This document shows, piece by piece, positions 50,057-62,621 of a DNA stretch of 64,000 nucleotides. The notes under the pieces were generated by a model, which was not told the origin of the DNA, ran no database searches, and worked only from the letters and a program-made list of their open reading frames with translations. Each line of letters begins with the position of its first letter. Positions within the stretch are counted from its first letter, which is position 1. Origin of the DNA: Sarcophilus harrisii (lineage: Eukaryota > Chordata > Mammalia > Dasyuromorphia > Dasyuridae); the NCBI RefSeq assembly GCF_902635505.1, contig NC_045428.1:151849641-151913640 (forward strand). Direction: 5' to 3'. The translations under genes were made by a program, and so were the position numbers.

Positions 50057-51390
50057 GTACGTTTTTATATACTTAACTTCATGTTATAAGATATCACAAT
50101 AAACAAGAATCCTTAAGTTGTACCAGACTACTACTTACTTTAGAAGGGTAAAATCTGTAAGAGTTTATTGAAAAAAAAAGTTTAGCCTTTTTAATATAAT
50201 AATTAACTTTATTTCTTAAACAGTAGCCTAGAAGGTAGGCTTGTAATTTGAGCTCAGGGGATAAGAGAAGAAATGCTAGAGAAAACTAGATAATAGTTAC
50301 ATTCATCAGACTTTATGGAGGTTTTTCTTTAGCTGCTTTCTTTAGGCTATTCTTTCTAGCTAAATACAAAAAAAATATAAGCCACATAGAATCTAGTTTG
50401 AGTTTTGAGGTTAGCATACTTTAAAGAGATTAATGATTCTTCCATATAAAGGAGACAATGACATTGAGTATTATTGTGTTCCCACTTGGGTATCAGTCTC
50501 TTCATTAAATCAGGCTTTGTTATATATTTCCTTACGTCCCTTTAAATACCACATATAGCACTGTATTTGGCATTCCAAACATTTATTAAGCACCAACTAT
50601 GTGCCACTACCATACAAGTTTTTCTAAGCAGCCTCCCTAAGTACCTTCTTCACTATTTAATATGGGAATGCAAAATTAGTATTAAAAAAAATAAAGCTGC
50701 ATCATGGTCTAGTGAAAAATCACAATGAACTTAGAATCATAAATTCCTAGGTCCAAGCCCCCACTTTACATATTGGGCAAATCACTTGTTATCTATGCAT
50801 CTCTATTTCCTCTTCTTTTACTGTTGCTAGTTAGAAAGCATGGAATGATTGTTAGAGGTGATTAGAATCAGGAAAGATCAAGTCCTATCTTTGACACATA
50901 CTAGATATGAGACCATATATTCATCATTTAACCTCTCAATATTCTCAGGCAACTTGTGAAATACATACAGGCTGGTTTTGAAAGAGGGAGTTTACATACT
51001 GGGTATTCCTGAGAGCATGATGAAGTGGAAAGAGTGATGTATTTAAAATCAAAGGATGTGAATAAAATCCTGGATGTGCCACTTAGTACTTGTTTTGACC
51101 ACAGGTAAGTCACTTTACCTTTTTTGAGCCTCTATTAAACTAGATGACAATGAATGTCATTAATCTTTAAATCTTTGATCTCATTTAAATGAAACTATAT
51201 GTCACATCTAAGAAAATATAATATTAGTACTTATATTGCCTGTTCCATTGAGAATATCAGAGTTGGAAAGGACCTTAAAGGCCATTTTGTCCAACACAAA
51301 CTGAACAAGAATCCCTACTATGACATTCCAAGAAAATTGTTATCTGAAGGATAACGATTAGATGCACAAGGCACAATAGTCAATGATTAT
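50057..51390. other. Intergenic stretch between the POGLUT2 promoter and L1 cluster
   Basis: MIR-like pieces at about 50690-50830 and 50850-51180 (plus), and an ancient 'cagagttggaaaggacctta' repeat at 51255-51340. No gene is seen. Confidence 0.5.
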
Positions 51391-51394
51391 AATA

Positions 51395-53215
51395 ATTTGC
51401 TGTTTGATAAATCAAAGATTCCAGCTTCTGGATAAGTACTCATCATTTGGTGAAAAACTAGAAAATAGCACGGCAGAAACTAAGCATTGACCAACATCAG
51501 ACACCATATACCAAGATAAGATCAAAATGGATACATGATTTAGGCAAAGAAGGGGATGCCATGAGCAAATTAGGAGAGCAAGGAATAGTTTATCTGTCAG
51601 ATGAATGAAGAAGGGAAGATTTTTATAATGAAACAGAATATAGAGAATGTTATGAAATGCAAGATGAATAATTTTAATTATATTAAAGGATATGAACAGG
51701 CAATTTTCAGATGAAGTTAAAGCTATCTATGGTCATATGAAAAAAATACTTTAAATCACTACTGATTAGAGAAATACAAGGTAAAACAACTCTGAGATAA
51801 AACCTCACACCAGAAAAGAAAATGATAAATGTTAGCAAGGGTATGGGAAAATTGGAACATTAATGTATTGTTGGTGGAGTTGTGAACTGATCCAACCATT
51901 CTGGAGAGCATTTTGTATCTATGTCCAAAGGGCTATAAAATTGTGCATACCCTGTGATATAGCAATATCACTACTTGGTCTGTGTCCCAAAGAGATCATA
52001 AAAAGGGGGAAAGGATCCACATGTACAAAAATGTTTATAACAGCTCTCTTTATGAACTACCATGGAAATTGAGAGAATGGCCATCCTTTGGGGAATAGCT
52101 GAACAAATTGTGGTATAAGAATATAACGTAACACTACTGTTTCATAAGAAATGATCAGCAAACTCAGATGAACTGATGCTGAATGAAATAAGAAGAATCA
52201 GAACAATGTACACAATTACAGCAATATTGTGCAGATAATCAACTTTTATTTTTTTTATTAAAGCTTTTTATTTTCAAAACATATGCATGGATAATTTTTC
52301 AACATTAATTCTTACAAAACATTGTGTTCTAAGTCCCCCCTCCCTTCTCTCCACTCCCTCTCTTAGATGGCAAGTAATCCAATATATGTTAAACATGGTA
52401 AAAATATGTGTTAGATCTAATATATGCATACATATTTATACAATTATCTTGCTGCACAAGGAAAATCAAATAAAAAGGGGGAAAATGAGAAAAAAAATAA
52501 AAGCAAGCAACAACAAAAAGAGTAAAAATGCTATGTTTGATCTACACTTAGTTCCTACAGTCCTCTTTGTAGGTGTAGATGGCTCTCTTCACAAGATCAT
52601 TGAAATTGGCCTGAATCATCTCATTGTTGCAAAGAGTTACATCCATCAGAATTGGTCATTGTATAATCTTCTTGTCATGTACAATGATCTCCTGATTCTG
52701 CTCATTTCACTTAGCATCAATGCTGTTCACACAAGTCTCTCTAGACCTCTCTGAAATCATACTACTGATAGTTTTTTATAGAACAATAATTTTCATAACA
52801 TTTATATATTATAGCTTTTAGCCATTCTCCAACTGATGGGCATCCACTCAGTTTCCAGTTTGGATGATCAACTTTGATAGACTTATCCCTTCTCAGCAAT
52901 ACAATGATCTAAGATAATTCCAAAGGATTCATGTTGGGAAATGCTATTCATTTTCTGAATCTCAATGCAAATCAAACTATATTATTTTCCCCTTTTATTG
53001 TTGTTGTTTTCCCCATTCTGATTCTTTTTTTTTTTTACAACATAATCAATATGAAAATATGTTTAATATGATTGTACATGTATAACCTATGACAGATTGC
53101 TTGCTGTCTTGAAGAAAGGGGAAGAGAGAGAGAGAGAAATGGAAATCAGAATCTTATAAAAGTAAATGTTGAAAAACTATCTTAAAAATAAAATATGAAA
53201 AAAAATTAAAAGAAT
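51395..53215 (+). mobile_element. L1 ORF2 3' part and tail, split by a second L1
   Basis: 51395-52245 contains the C-terminal ORF2 region (gttggtggagttgtgaactg, ccaaccattctggagagcat, caaattgtggtataagaata). The element resumes at 52862 with gatcaactttgatagactta and runs to an A-rich end at about 53215 (tacatgtataacctatgaca). The intervening 52246-52860 is another L1 in the opposite orientation. Confidence 0.88.
52246..52860 (-). mobile_element. L1 3' end inserted into another L1
   Basis: The plus strand reads attaaagctttttattttca through ctcttagatggcaagtaatc to actgatgggcatccactcag, the reverse of an L1 tail, with the A-tail on the left. Flanks gataatcaactttt and gatgatcaacttt look like the target-site duplication. 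Confidence 0.88.
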
Positions 53216-53359
53216 GAAAAGAAGAAACAAGAAAAGTGTTATCTGGTCTCCACTCTCCTGGGACAAACCTGTTTTAAATCTAAACCTCCACAATTCTTGC
53301 AGCAAACTAAATTCAATTTAAACTTCCCATCTTTAGAGTAAACCTAATCCAAATGTATT

Positions 53360-53475
53360 GTTCATATCAGTGATCTGTGGACTATATTATTCATGGAGTT
53401 TTCCTGGCAAAGCTACTGAAGTGCTTTGCTATTTATTTCCTTCTCCAATGGATTAAGGCAAACAAAGTGATGTAA
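53360..53475 (-). mobile_element. SINE fragment
   Basis: gagttttcctggcaaagcta and tttccttctccaatggatta are the reverse of the SINE tail region. Confidence 0.65.
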
Positions 53476-53509
53476 TTTAAGAACACCAGATCATGTGTTT
53501 GTGTTTAGC

Positions 53510-54470
53510 ACCAGATGATGAGATTGGGGTTCAGGCACTCAATAGTGGGGTTCAGTCATGTGAAGAATTCACAAAGGCCAGTCTCTTTGGCAAAAGGTAG
53601 GATTTTTTAGGAGAGGAGGTTGTAGATAAAATGAAGAGATGCATTAGACACTAGAAATGGTAAATATGAAATAGAATTGGGAGAGCATATAACAATTAAC
53701 AATGGGAAAGACAAGTTCCCTAATGAAACTCACATTAATCAGGAGAAATCCGATCACGAAGTTGGAGTAAGCCCTTGACTGTCACTAAATCCATAGAAGA
53801 GTTTAAGCACTTTAAAACAGTTAACTACAAGGAGAAAGACATGAGTCTTGGTGGGGAGGGATGAATGGAATGGAGGAAGGCTGAGGGGAAAAACACCTCT
53901 GCCAGAGATGGCAGAGTGCCTGGCAGGCTATAACCCACAAGTAGTTTAACAAAGATGCTGTGAGTGTTCACAAAGAAATGGGGTACCAGAAGGTTATTTT
54001 GTAGGAGAAAAATGACTTCAGTGGTTGACTTTTATAGTTTGATCTTCTGATTGGATACAGTAACAATGGGGTCTTGATAATTTTTGTTAATGTAAGGAGT
54101 GCATAGAATTCCACCAGGGCCTACTGAACAATAAAGGCCTCCCTTGAGGATAACAAAAGGTCCATTTAAGGACTAGATAATTCTCTCTCTGCTTCTCCCT
54201 GCTTGCCTCAGGCTTGGTCTCCAGATGCCATACAGTCTTTCAAGCTCTCTCCTGTTAATGGCTTTCCCAATAAAGCAACTTTATTCCCTACATTATGAGC
54301 AGATCAATTTATGAAGCAATGCAAGTCAACTGCCTACTGTATCAGCCCTGAGCTGAAGAAGGGAGTCTGGTCCCAATTTGTTAGGCCATTGTTAGGCCTG
54401 CATTGCTTAATAAATCGTTATGCTTTGAAGATTAAACCTTTACTTTCCTCAGTTATTTCTTCTTTCATTC
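53510..54470. mobile_element. LTR-like endogenous-retrovirus fossil
   Basis: Late part has caataaagcaactttattcc and taataaatcgttatgctttg with a T/C-rich end, which is LTR-like; the earlier part is unclassified. Boundaries and family are uncertain; broken. Confidence 0.4.
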
Positions 54471-55020
54471 ACCATAAAAAAAGATCTTAAAAAAAAAAAA
54501 AAGCCATGAGATCCTGTCTTATAAAATGAGCCTTTCTGTCATTAATATTATAACATGAACTTCAAAACAGGAAAAAGGGACATGATTTAAAATTTTTTAC
54601 AGTTTGACCATGTCAAACTTCATGTCAATCCTAACTTCTTAGCGCAGGGCTTCTCACATAGTAAAGGTCTAATAAACGCTTGCTGAATGGCTGACAGGTG
54701 CTTCTAGTAGCACCGCCTTCGATCCCTTTAAAGATCTCGGTTGCCCCATTCTGGGCCTGCTTACAGCTACTGGAATAAGAAGAAACTGAGGAAAGCACTA
54801 TTTGTGCTACCTAGTTCTATTAACCCCTTTGGGGCCTTTCCTTATTACAGCCTGCTCTCGCCTCCTACACTTCATTTGTCCAGGTCTCTTTTCAGGCTCA
54901 TTCCCAGAAACCGGCTGCTACTTTTGTCTCTCGCCTCCTCCCTGGCTGCCACTAGGCTTAGACATGATTGGAGAGTAGGGTAACGGGCCCCTTCGAAGCA
55001 AGGCCTGAATTCATTTTTGC
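54470..55020. other. Flank of the CpG island
   Basis: An A-run at 54489-54502, an L2-like tail at about 54640-54690 (gcagggcttctcacatagta) and then rising GC content. No gene is seen. Confidence 0.4.
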
Positions 55021-55760
55021 TTTAGTGAATAAATGAATACGACGCGTACAATCTTTCCTGCGGCAGCTACTGTGACCTATCCCCCAGGACACAGGAGCTG
55101 GCAGAAAAAAGAAATGCGAATCCCCGGTAAAAGACCGCGCATCGTCTTCCCTCCCGCTCTCCAGCCACCCTTTTGGGATCGGAGCCCAGAGCTTCCGGTG
55201 CTGGGGACCGGGCGGTCTCTCCCTGCATCCTCTGACAGGCTGTGCCTTTCTCCACCCCCTCTCTTACCTAGCCAACCCTGGGGAGGTAGAAACCACATCT
55301 CCGGAGGGGAGGGAGACGGGCTAGCCGGGGCTCGAAGAGCGAGGCTGCTCTGGCTCTGCCGCTGCCCCGGTGAGTGAGTGAGTGAATGAAGTGAGTGATT
55401 TGCGTGCGTGCTTGCGGCCGGTCCCGGGGGTACCTCTCTCGCAGCTCGCTTCTTCCCCTCACCGAGGCCCTGCTGTGCAAACCCTTAGCCGCCGCCGGAC
55501 CAGCAGGCAACACTGTCCTGTCGTTCCCCGCTTCTCCCGACCTGTCGCGGTGCCACTTCGACCCGGAGACAAGGTCTGAGAATGATGACCCTAAGTCTCC
55601 TACCCTCCTGCCCCACTTCCCTCCCCCGCTGCCGGCCTCCGAGCTGAGCCCGGGGAGCAAGGGACCAAGGGGTCCCTGAGTTGCAGGAAAAGAGAGGGAA
55701 AGCAGTGTCCGGTCCCCAGGCCACCTCCGCCTCCCCACAGCGCCCCAGGCAAGCAGGATG
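55020..55760 (+). promoter_or_regulatory. BIVM: CpG island, probable BIVM promoter and first exon
   Basis: The most GC- and CpG-dense stretch of the window, flanked by AT-rich DNA. A strong plus-strand donor GCCCCG|GTGAGT puts a candidate non-coding exon end at 55369; it would splice to the coding exon at 62043. Open frames here on both strands reflect GC content, not genes. The assignment to BIVM rests on gene order and orientation. Confidence 0.6.
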
Positions 55761-57265
55761 CTTCTGCCTTGTGTACCCCTTAGCAGGATCCTAGCGTTGG
55801 AAGTAACCTTAGAGGTCAGCCGGACAGTCCAGGCTTCCTCTTGGAGATACTGAGCTCGGATTTTCAGTTAGGAGGGAGGAGGGGAAAGAAAGAATATGGC
55901 TTTAAGGATAGATGAAAGCTGAGGTGTAGCGACGGGGGAAGGGGAATGGAGGGGAGGAAGGCTAGGTGCAGCCCTGTGGTTCGTTGGTGTCTAATAAGAC
56001 TAAAGCTACCGAGAGAGGTAATATACGATCTAGTCCTGGTTCTGCTGTTGACCGGATATTTGACCTTGATAAAGTCATTTAATTGCCTCAATGCCTCAGT
56101 TTCCCTCTATGAAAAAACTGGTACACTACTGAAGGCTTGGGGGTCAGTATTGACTTTTGGAGCGCATCTCAGTGCATCTCCCTCTTTAAAATCGAGATCA
56201 AACAATCCCAGTTCACAAAACAGCAGCGACAAACAAGTTAGGTGGTTTTCTGCTTTGTAAAGTGTTTTTTTGTTTTTTACTGGTTTTAATGTGATTCTTT
56301 TAAACAGTAAATTTCTGCTTTTAAAATATTCATCTGAGGTTCAGTTTACACACAACTTTTCAGGAATGACTCTAATGCCTAAGGTGAGGAGCACTTGTTA
56401 TAAATGTGTTTATAAATAAATTATGAAGGGCTTTCTTTTAGAAGAAACCAGAACTGAGCTTACAGGGTTTCAGGTGCATTTCATTAACTCTTAAACAGCA
56501 ATGTCTCACGTAACCAGGCAAAATGTCAGGAATGCCTTTGATAAATAGAAGGGAAGAAGCTTCAGAAAAAAGCCTAAATAGATACAATAAAGTTAATAAA
56601 AACAATCCATTTATATAATGCTTTCTTGTTTATAAAGAATGTCCTCCATAGCACTCCATTAGGTAGGTAATGAAATTATTATCACTATATAAAATATGAA
56701 GAAACTGAAGGTCACAGAAGTTAGGTGATATGCTCTCAGAGCTAGTGAATATCAGATCCAGGATTTGAACCTAAGTCTCCTGACTTCATTTTAAGAAACA
56801 CTTTATCCTTACTTTAGGTATTATTTGAAGAAGTTTATATTTGTTTTCATAGTCTTTGTCAGATTTCAAACAGAAAATTAGGAGGAGCTTCTAGAGATAT
56901 CAGAATGATAGCACCAATAAAAGGGAGATTATTACTTGATTAATTAATTCATTCAGTATCTATTAATGCCAGCTATGTTCAAGGAACTATATTAGTTAAA
57001 GAGGATACAAAGATAATAATTAAAACATCTATTCCTTTAAGGAAACACTCTATACTGGGGGTAAACAATATATTAAAAATGCTAATATTAAATACAAGAA
57101 TTAGAATACCTGATTTGAATTTTATGTATAGTTGAAAAAAATTTACTTCTAAATAGCATAATTCTACTTTTGGAGGGAGACTACCAAGACCTGGGGGTCA
57201 AGAAAAATCATAATTGTTCTTGAATTGAGAATGAGGAAAGATACTGAATATTATAAAAACAAATT

Positions 57266-57292
57266 TTATATATATATATATATATATATATG
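57266..57292. repeat. (TA)n microsatellite
   Basis: Uninterrupted TA run of about 13 units. Confidence 0.95.
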
Positions 57293-57959
57293 TCTAAGGA
57301 AAATTGTTCAACATACTTCAGTAGCCCCTGAAAGAATCACAATTTTACATTGTTGTACAACACTAGATACTTAAATGTATGACCTTAAATGAATGGTGAA
57401 GAAAAGTTTTAATTATGTTCAATGGATTAATTTGAGAAGGAAGAGAAATATGTAATAAGTCTTAGAAAGTCTTCCATCCATGATGGGCAAGTTATTTTTT
57501 CTTTCTGACATTTAATTAAAGAAATTTTAATATCAGGAAAATAAAGCATTATGTTACTTGAACAGCATAATAATGTTAGGAAAGAGATAAAGGACTGATC
57601 TCCTTGTGCTTTCTTTTAGGCTTCAAATTACAAGAAAAAGTTGTTTATATACATATGTACATATATATGTAAATAGATACATGTGTATGTTTCTGCTTGT
57701 ATATGTGTATATGTAGATACATTTATATATTTACCTAAAGATTTAATCTCACAGTTGATTTTATATTATTTGTAATAAAGGAGAACGAGAACAGTATAGC
57801 TAATAGAACTCTACACATAATATTTAAATCTTAGATAAACCAGAATTTTCATATTTTTCCTGCTAGTCCAGAGCTGGTAACAAGTACAAACACAAGAAGA
57901 TAGATATTTAATACACTTCCCCAAGTGTATTGGAGTTGTCAATGAATAAGGCAAATATT

Positions 57960-58520
57960 GAGCACCCAAACTCAATTGGAAGGCACCTCAGGAACCATCT
58001 TGTCCAACCAAACATCAACAGGAATCTTTTCTCCAATATCCTCACCAATGATTAGTATACTTCTAATTGAAGATCTCTAGGGATGGGCACCACAGGCATA
58101 TGTTTGAGATTTTTGTAGAGCTCTAATTATTACAAAGCTGTTTCTTACACTTAAGTGAGATTTTTCTGGTTGTAATGTCATTATTGTTCCTAGTTTTGAC
58201 TTTGGAGCTAAATAGATTAAGTTTTATCCTTTTATATGACAAAAATATTTGATTATAGCAATTATAGCACCTACCTGAAATCTTTTCTTTTCTGGATTAC
58301 CCATTCCCTTCACTAGCATGGTCTCCGGTCTTTTTCCTATTTGTTCCCATGGGAATTACTAAAATTGAATACCGGTCATTATATTTGGCAAATCTTGTGA
58401 GACTATCATGTTCTAGATACATGTCTCAAGAAGATGAGCTTCTTTGTTTGATGAGGTTGGGTCAACATTGCTCCTTTGGTGCCTCTCAGTAGAGAGTCAC
58501 TGTCTAATTCATTTTTTCCC
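57960..58520 (+). mobile_element. Ancient interspersed repeat, longest copy in the window
   Basis: aaggcacctcaggaaccatc, ttgtccaaccaaacatcaac, gaagatctctagggatgggc, ctttggagctaaatagatta and gactatcatgttctagatac follow a repeat shared with 7245, 14470, 28360 and 51255. I know it as an old vertebrate/mammalian repeat but cannot fix its name. Confidence 0.55.
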
Positions 58521-60494
58521 TCTTTGATTAATAAAGGATGGCCTCTCTATATATTCTATTTATGAATCCTCATTATTGTTTCTTCTTGAGAAGCTACCTT
58601 CTCTCAAGTGGATGCAGCTTTTTGTCCAGGAAGTATATTCAGCTTCAAAGGTTTAATAGTCAGTCTTGTCCCTCAACCTTTTAGGGGATATATTCTTCTA
58701 CACTCAAACTTCTTGACAATAGGTTAGGATTCTCTTTTACATTCTGAGATTTTTTTTTCTTTTTTTTTTTTTCTTTAAAGTGATCTTCATTAATTTTTTT
58801 CATCTGCACAAAAGCAAATACCTTTGAGTCAGAATATTTTTTTATTAAGTCTGTCTATCAGAATCAAGTATGAACAGGGACTGTACTTGTACCTCCTTCA
58901 TTCAATCAAAGCCATTGTGTGAAAGACTTGGTGACCTAAGGAATTGTATAAAAGGAAGGGGCAATATCAGAACCAGATAGAGATTCTGAAGATCTGGAAG
59001 AAAGAACAAGTGAAGTTAAATAGAGCAAAGCCAAGATCTATAAGCACCACAGCAACCAGTGAAAGCAGAATGAGAAGGTAGTTCTGAGCTGTAATATAAA
59101 AGGAAGATATTCAAGAGGACTGGCACTCTACCAGCACATCAGGGTAGAAGAATAGGGCCAACTCCACAATATATATATACTCATGTACTCAAGGAATTGT
59201 TCCTAATGAAACATCTGCTCTTTATTTAGCTTCTATTGGTGCTGTAGATATTAGCCATCGATACTCTACTATAATCTGCTGTTTCATTACCCAAATTTCT
59301 CCATTAACTTGAAGTTTTGCACAAACAAAAGAGAGGCTAGGGATTAGAGAGATAATTATAAAGGTAAATTTAGACAGAGACCAACCTATACCTAAATGTT
59401 AGGAATTTTCTAACTCGGAGCAGTTTTAATTGAACTTATAACTCTTCATCAAGAATAAATTCCATAAAGCCATGGAACTTAAGGGTATTAAAGGCCATTA
59501 ATGTTGCTCCAAGACTTAAGATGAGCTAATTATTATATTATTAGACATTCCTCTAGCACTTTCAGCTTGTCATGTAGTAGGATGCCTAATATTTGCTTGT
59601 TAAGGGCCATGTCTAGGTGAAGGGGCAGGTCAATTCTGAGAGCCTCCACAGCTGTGAATCATAACATCTGAAGGAATTGCAAAGCAGCTTTTACTGACAC
59701 AGGTGTTGCTTGTGGACTGGGAATAAAATAAATTGGAGGCAGAGGGAAGAGGAGAGAGGTCAGATGATGCATTGGCCTCTCAGGAGAAAGGTCAGAGAAC
59801 AGCAACTGCCTCTCAGTCTCCTTGTATTATTATCATCTTTTCACGTGAAGAGATCCATACTACAGGTCTGAGTTAGACATCCAGCAGCTACTGGCAGGTG
59901 GCTCCCATGTCACAACATTTGCTTACATATGAATTATTTGACCCTGATTAAAAAAAAATATTACAGTGTTTCAGGGCACAGAGAAAATTGCTGTTGTCTT
60001 TTTTACTTATTGGACCAGAGTTCCTGTAGTTCCATTGCTAACTAATTCTCATGGCTAACTATTATAGTTAACCACTATAGCAAACTTCTGGTCATTGGAT
60101 AGGGAACTTACCAGTGGAGTTTCTGATTTGTATCTATCTGTGGTAGAAAATTTTTCTCTGTAATTAGTATATAAATGTAAACAAAAGTTGCTGTTATTGT
60201 ATATGAGATCTTTAAAATCATTATTGATGAAACATCACATACATGCTAATGTATCCTATTACATGTGAACTATCCTTTATAATATATAATGAGAAGAAAA
60301 AAAAATTCAGCAAAACTAATCGGCATATTTAAAAAAAGTTTGATGTTACTTTAGGCAGTATTCCATATCCATGGATCCTGAACTCTGCAAAGAAGTTTCT
60401 TATATATCTTATTTGGGATCAAGATTGGTAATTATAATTTCCTAGTGTTCAGTTTTGATTTTTTTTATAGTAATGGTATGTTCATGAAATATTC

Positions 60495-60695
60495 TTTGTG
60501 AGGCCATTCTCCAATTGATGGCTATTTATTTTATTTCTTTGCTACTACAAAAATTGCTACTGAGAATATTTTGGTATATACAATGGTCTTTATTTTTGTC
60601 ATTGATCTCTTTTGACCATGGGCCTTGAAGTGGAATCTCTGAATCAAAAGTTAATGGCATTTTAATCACTCTTTACATAATTCCAAATAGTAGGC
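60495..60695 (-). mobile_element. L1 fragment
   Basis: gccattctccaattgatggc and gcctgaagtggaatctct-like text are the reversed L1 tail, diverged. Confidence 0.7.
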
Positions 60696-62042
60696 TTTTA
60701 ATAAATGATTGTTGACTTGACTTAACTTTTTTATGTATAAGATAACTCTCTAAGACTATAAGATACAGAATAAGGCTGATCTGTTTCAGTAGAAGGAAAT
60801 TCCAAACAGTTCCTGTACAAATGAAATCAAAATTTACTTCAAAATAATAACAAATTTTTTTGTTTTGCTTAAGAAATGCTAAGGTAAGAAAATAGTTTTA
60901 AAATTCACTGTGATGGGTTTAAAGTGGAATATTAATTCCCTTCTATTGAATATAATTAAATAGTAGAATGGATTTTGGAATCATTTAAAAATGAGAGCTT
61001 ATATGTGTTTGTATAATGAACGAATTTTCTTAGAAAGTTCTTAGTCTGAAAATAGATATTTGCTTCTCTCCCACCCCCCACTTTCACCTGCCATTCTACC
61101 CACCCAGTCCAGTAAATAAGCAGTTTGCTCAAGGGCCTATAACTAGTAAGGGGAAGATTCAGGAACTCAGGTTTTCTTATTCTGGGTTCATAGTAGTTTC
61201 ACTTTACTTTTTGGCCTCTCAGTGGATTTCATTTATCCTTTAAATACTTGTTATTTTCTATATGTTTTGATAAATTTCATAAAAACATTTTTCTTTCTAC
61301 TTAGTATTGGGATGAGAGTTAGACTACATGTTTGGTCAGGTTCCTTTTACCTCCAACATTCGGTGCTTCTATAAATAAGGAAATGGATGAAAGAGCTACC
61401 TGTTTTGCCAAGAGTTGGAAACATCAAAGAATGGTAGAACAGGGATTAAGTCATTTGAAAATCTGTGCTCTGAAGTTGTGTGTCCCCTACAGAGCAAGGT
61501 TTTTTCCTAGAGCTACTTTTGATTGTGTTCACTGGGGGTTCTCTGTTATACATTTTCTCCATCTCCAATTCCCAAGTCTTTTATTCAATTACTTGTTTAA
61601 ACTTCATTTTCTTCCAAAGGTAACCTGTCTGGACTTGAAAACCACCCCTCTTCTTAAATTGTTAAGATGACTTCTCAATAGGTGACAGATTTCTATATAG
61701 GTTATTTATATTTTGATGATTGAGACTTTTTAGTAAAGTTCTGTGAACTTCATCTTATATATTTTGAGTTTGTATAGCACCTCACCTTCAAAAAACCAAA
61801 GTTAATAATTTCCTGGCACCTAGCACAATGATTGTCACTTAATAGGTACTTAATAAATATTTGTTGATTGAGTTTCAAAAGATATGCTTCATTTTAAAGT
61901 AATATAAACAGTGGTTGCCTATTGCTTCAGAGACCATTTATAACTAGGGTCAAATATCATTTACTAATTAACGTTTCATTTTTCTTTGGGGCATGTGTTT
62001 GCTTGCTGATCTATTTCTCTTTATTCCTTCCCCTTTATTTAG

Positions 62043-62621
62043 GTGTTCCAGATAACCCCATGTAAATCTTTGGAGGATGCTGTAGGGCTGTTGAAGTTGT
62101 AAGAAATCTTCCTGGAAACAGCATTTTGCCATTTCATTCAATGCCTAACATTGTAGACACAGAAAGATCAAATGATTCTGCAAACAGTGACCATAAGCCT
62201 GAAAGGAAGTCTCCAGAGCAGAATTTGAAAGTTACTGTCAAATCCTTCTGCTCCACCGATGCCCCAACAACACCACTGGGTCCTGGTGGAGATGGTCGTT
62301 ATCCATGGAGTTGTCCAGTGACTCATACTCGGGAAAAAATCTATGCCATTTGTTCAGACTATGCCTTTCTCAACCAGGCAACCTCAATCTGTAAAACTCC
62401 AAATTCTACTCTTTCTTCTTGCCTTACCAATAGCACTTCTGTAACTGTTGGAAATAATTCAGCCAGATACATTGGTATCCCAACTAGTTCCTCAGAGATC
62501 ATCTACAATGAAGATAGTAACTTGGAAAGCTTATCTAATAGTTTTGGCAAGCTGCCACTTGCCTGGGAAATCGATAAGTCTGAATTTAATGGAGTGACAG
62601 CAAACTTGAAAAATAAATCAG
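62043..62621 (+). CDS. BIVM: BIVM first coding exon (partial gene)
   Basis: The acceptor CCTTTATTTAG precedes 62043 and the donor TCAG|GTAAGG follows 62621. Translation begins at ATG 62141 and gives 160 residues plus one base: [20 protein letters not shown], then [20 protein letters not shown] and [13 protein letters not shown], ending [20 protein letters not shown]. This follows human BIVM (MPNVAETERSND and so on; about 503 residues), so roughly the first third is present and the rest lies to the right of the window. BIVM is a basic protein named for an immunoglobulin-variable-like motif; its biochemical function is unknown. In human it is followed by ERCC5, with read-through transcripts. 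The open frame continues past the donor, but that part has no BIVM similarity. Positions 62043-62140 are 5' UTR. Confidence 0.95.
62141..62621 (+). CDS. BIVM: BIVM coding segment of this exon (residues 1-160, phase 1 end)
   Basis: The ATG at 62141 is preferred over the upstream in-frame TTG-initiated extension because the homologous human protein begins MPN. The context is weak (T at -3). The segment is Ser/Thr/Asn-rich, with a conserved block around [20 protein letters not shown]. No stop or frameshift is present. Confidence 0.94.

Larger units (their letters stand above)
55760..62042 (+). other. BIVM: Large BIVM 5' intron (inferred)
   Basis: Between the CpG-island donor and the coding-exon acceptor. 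Recognised pieces: MIR at about 56040-56120 and 56625-56800, ancient repeats at 56935-57075 and 57960-58520, AT microsatellite 57266-57292, TA/TG-rich 57645-57725, T-rich 58748-58780, L1 fragment (minus) 60495-60695 and L2-type tail at about 61805-61875. The remainder shows no gene; the 112-codon open frame at 61332-61670 lacks family resemblance. Confidence 0.45.

Noticed and set aside
55033-55738. Open frames of 62-156 codons on both strands in the CpG island
   Set aside because: GC-rich DNA is poor in stop codons; the frames overlap on opposite strands, are rich in Arg/Gly/Pro and Ser, and match no family. The region fits a promoter and non-coding first exon.
61332-61670. 112-codon plus-strand open frame upstream of the BIVM exon
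   Set aside because: No resemblance to BIVM or any known protein; no fitting splice sites; it probably arises by chance in intron sequence.
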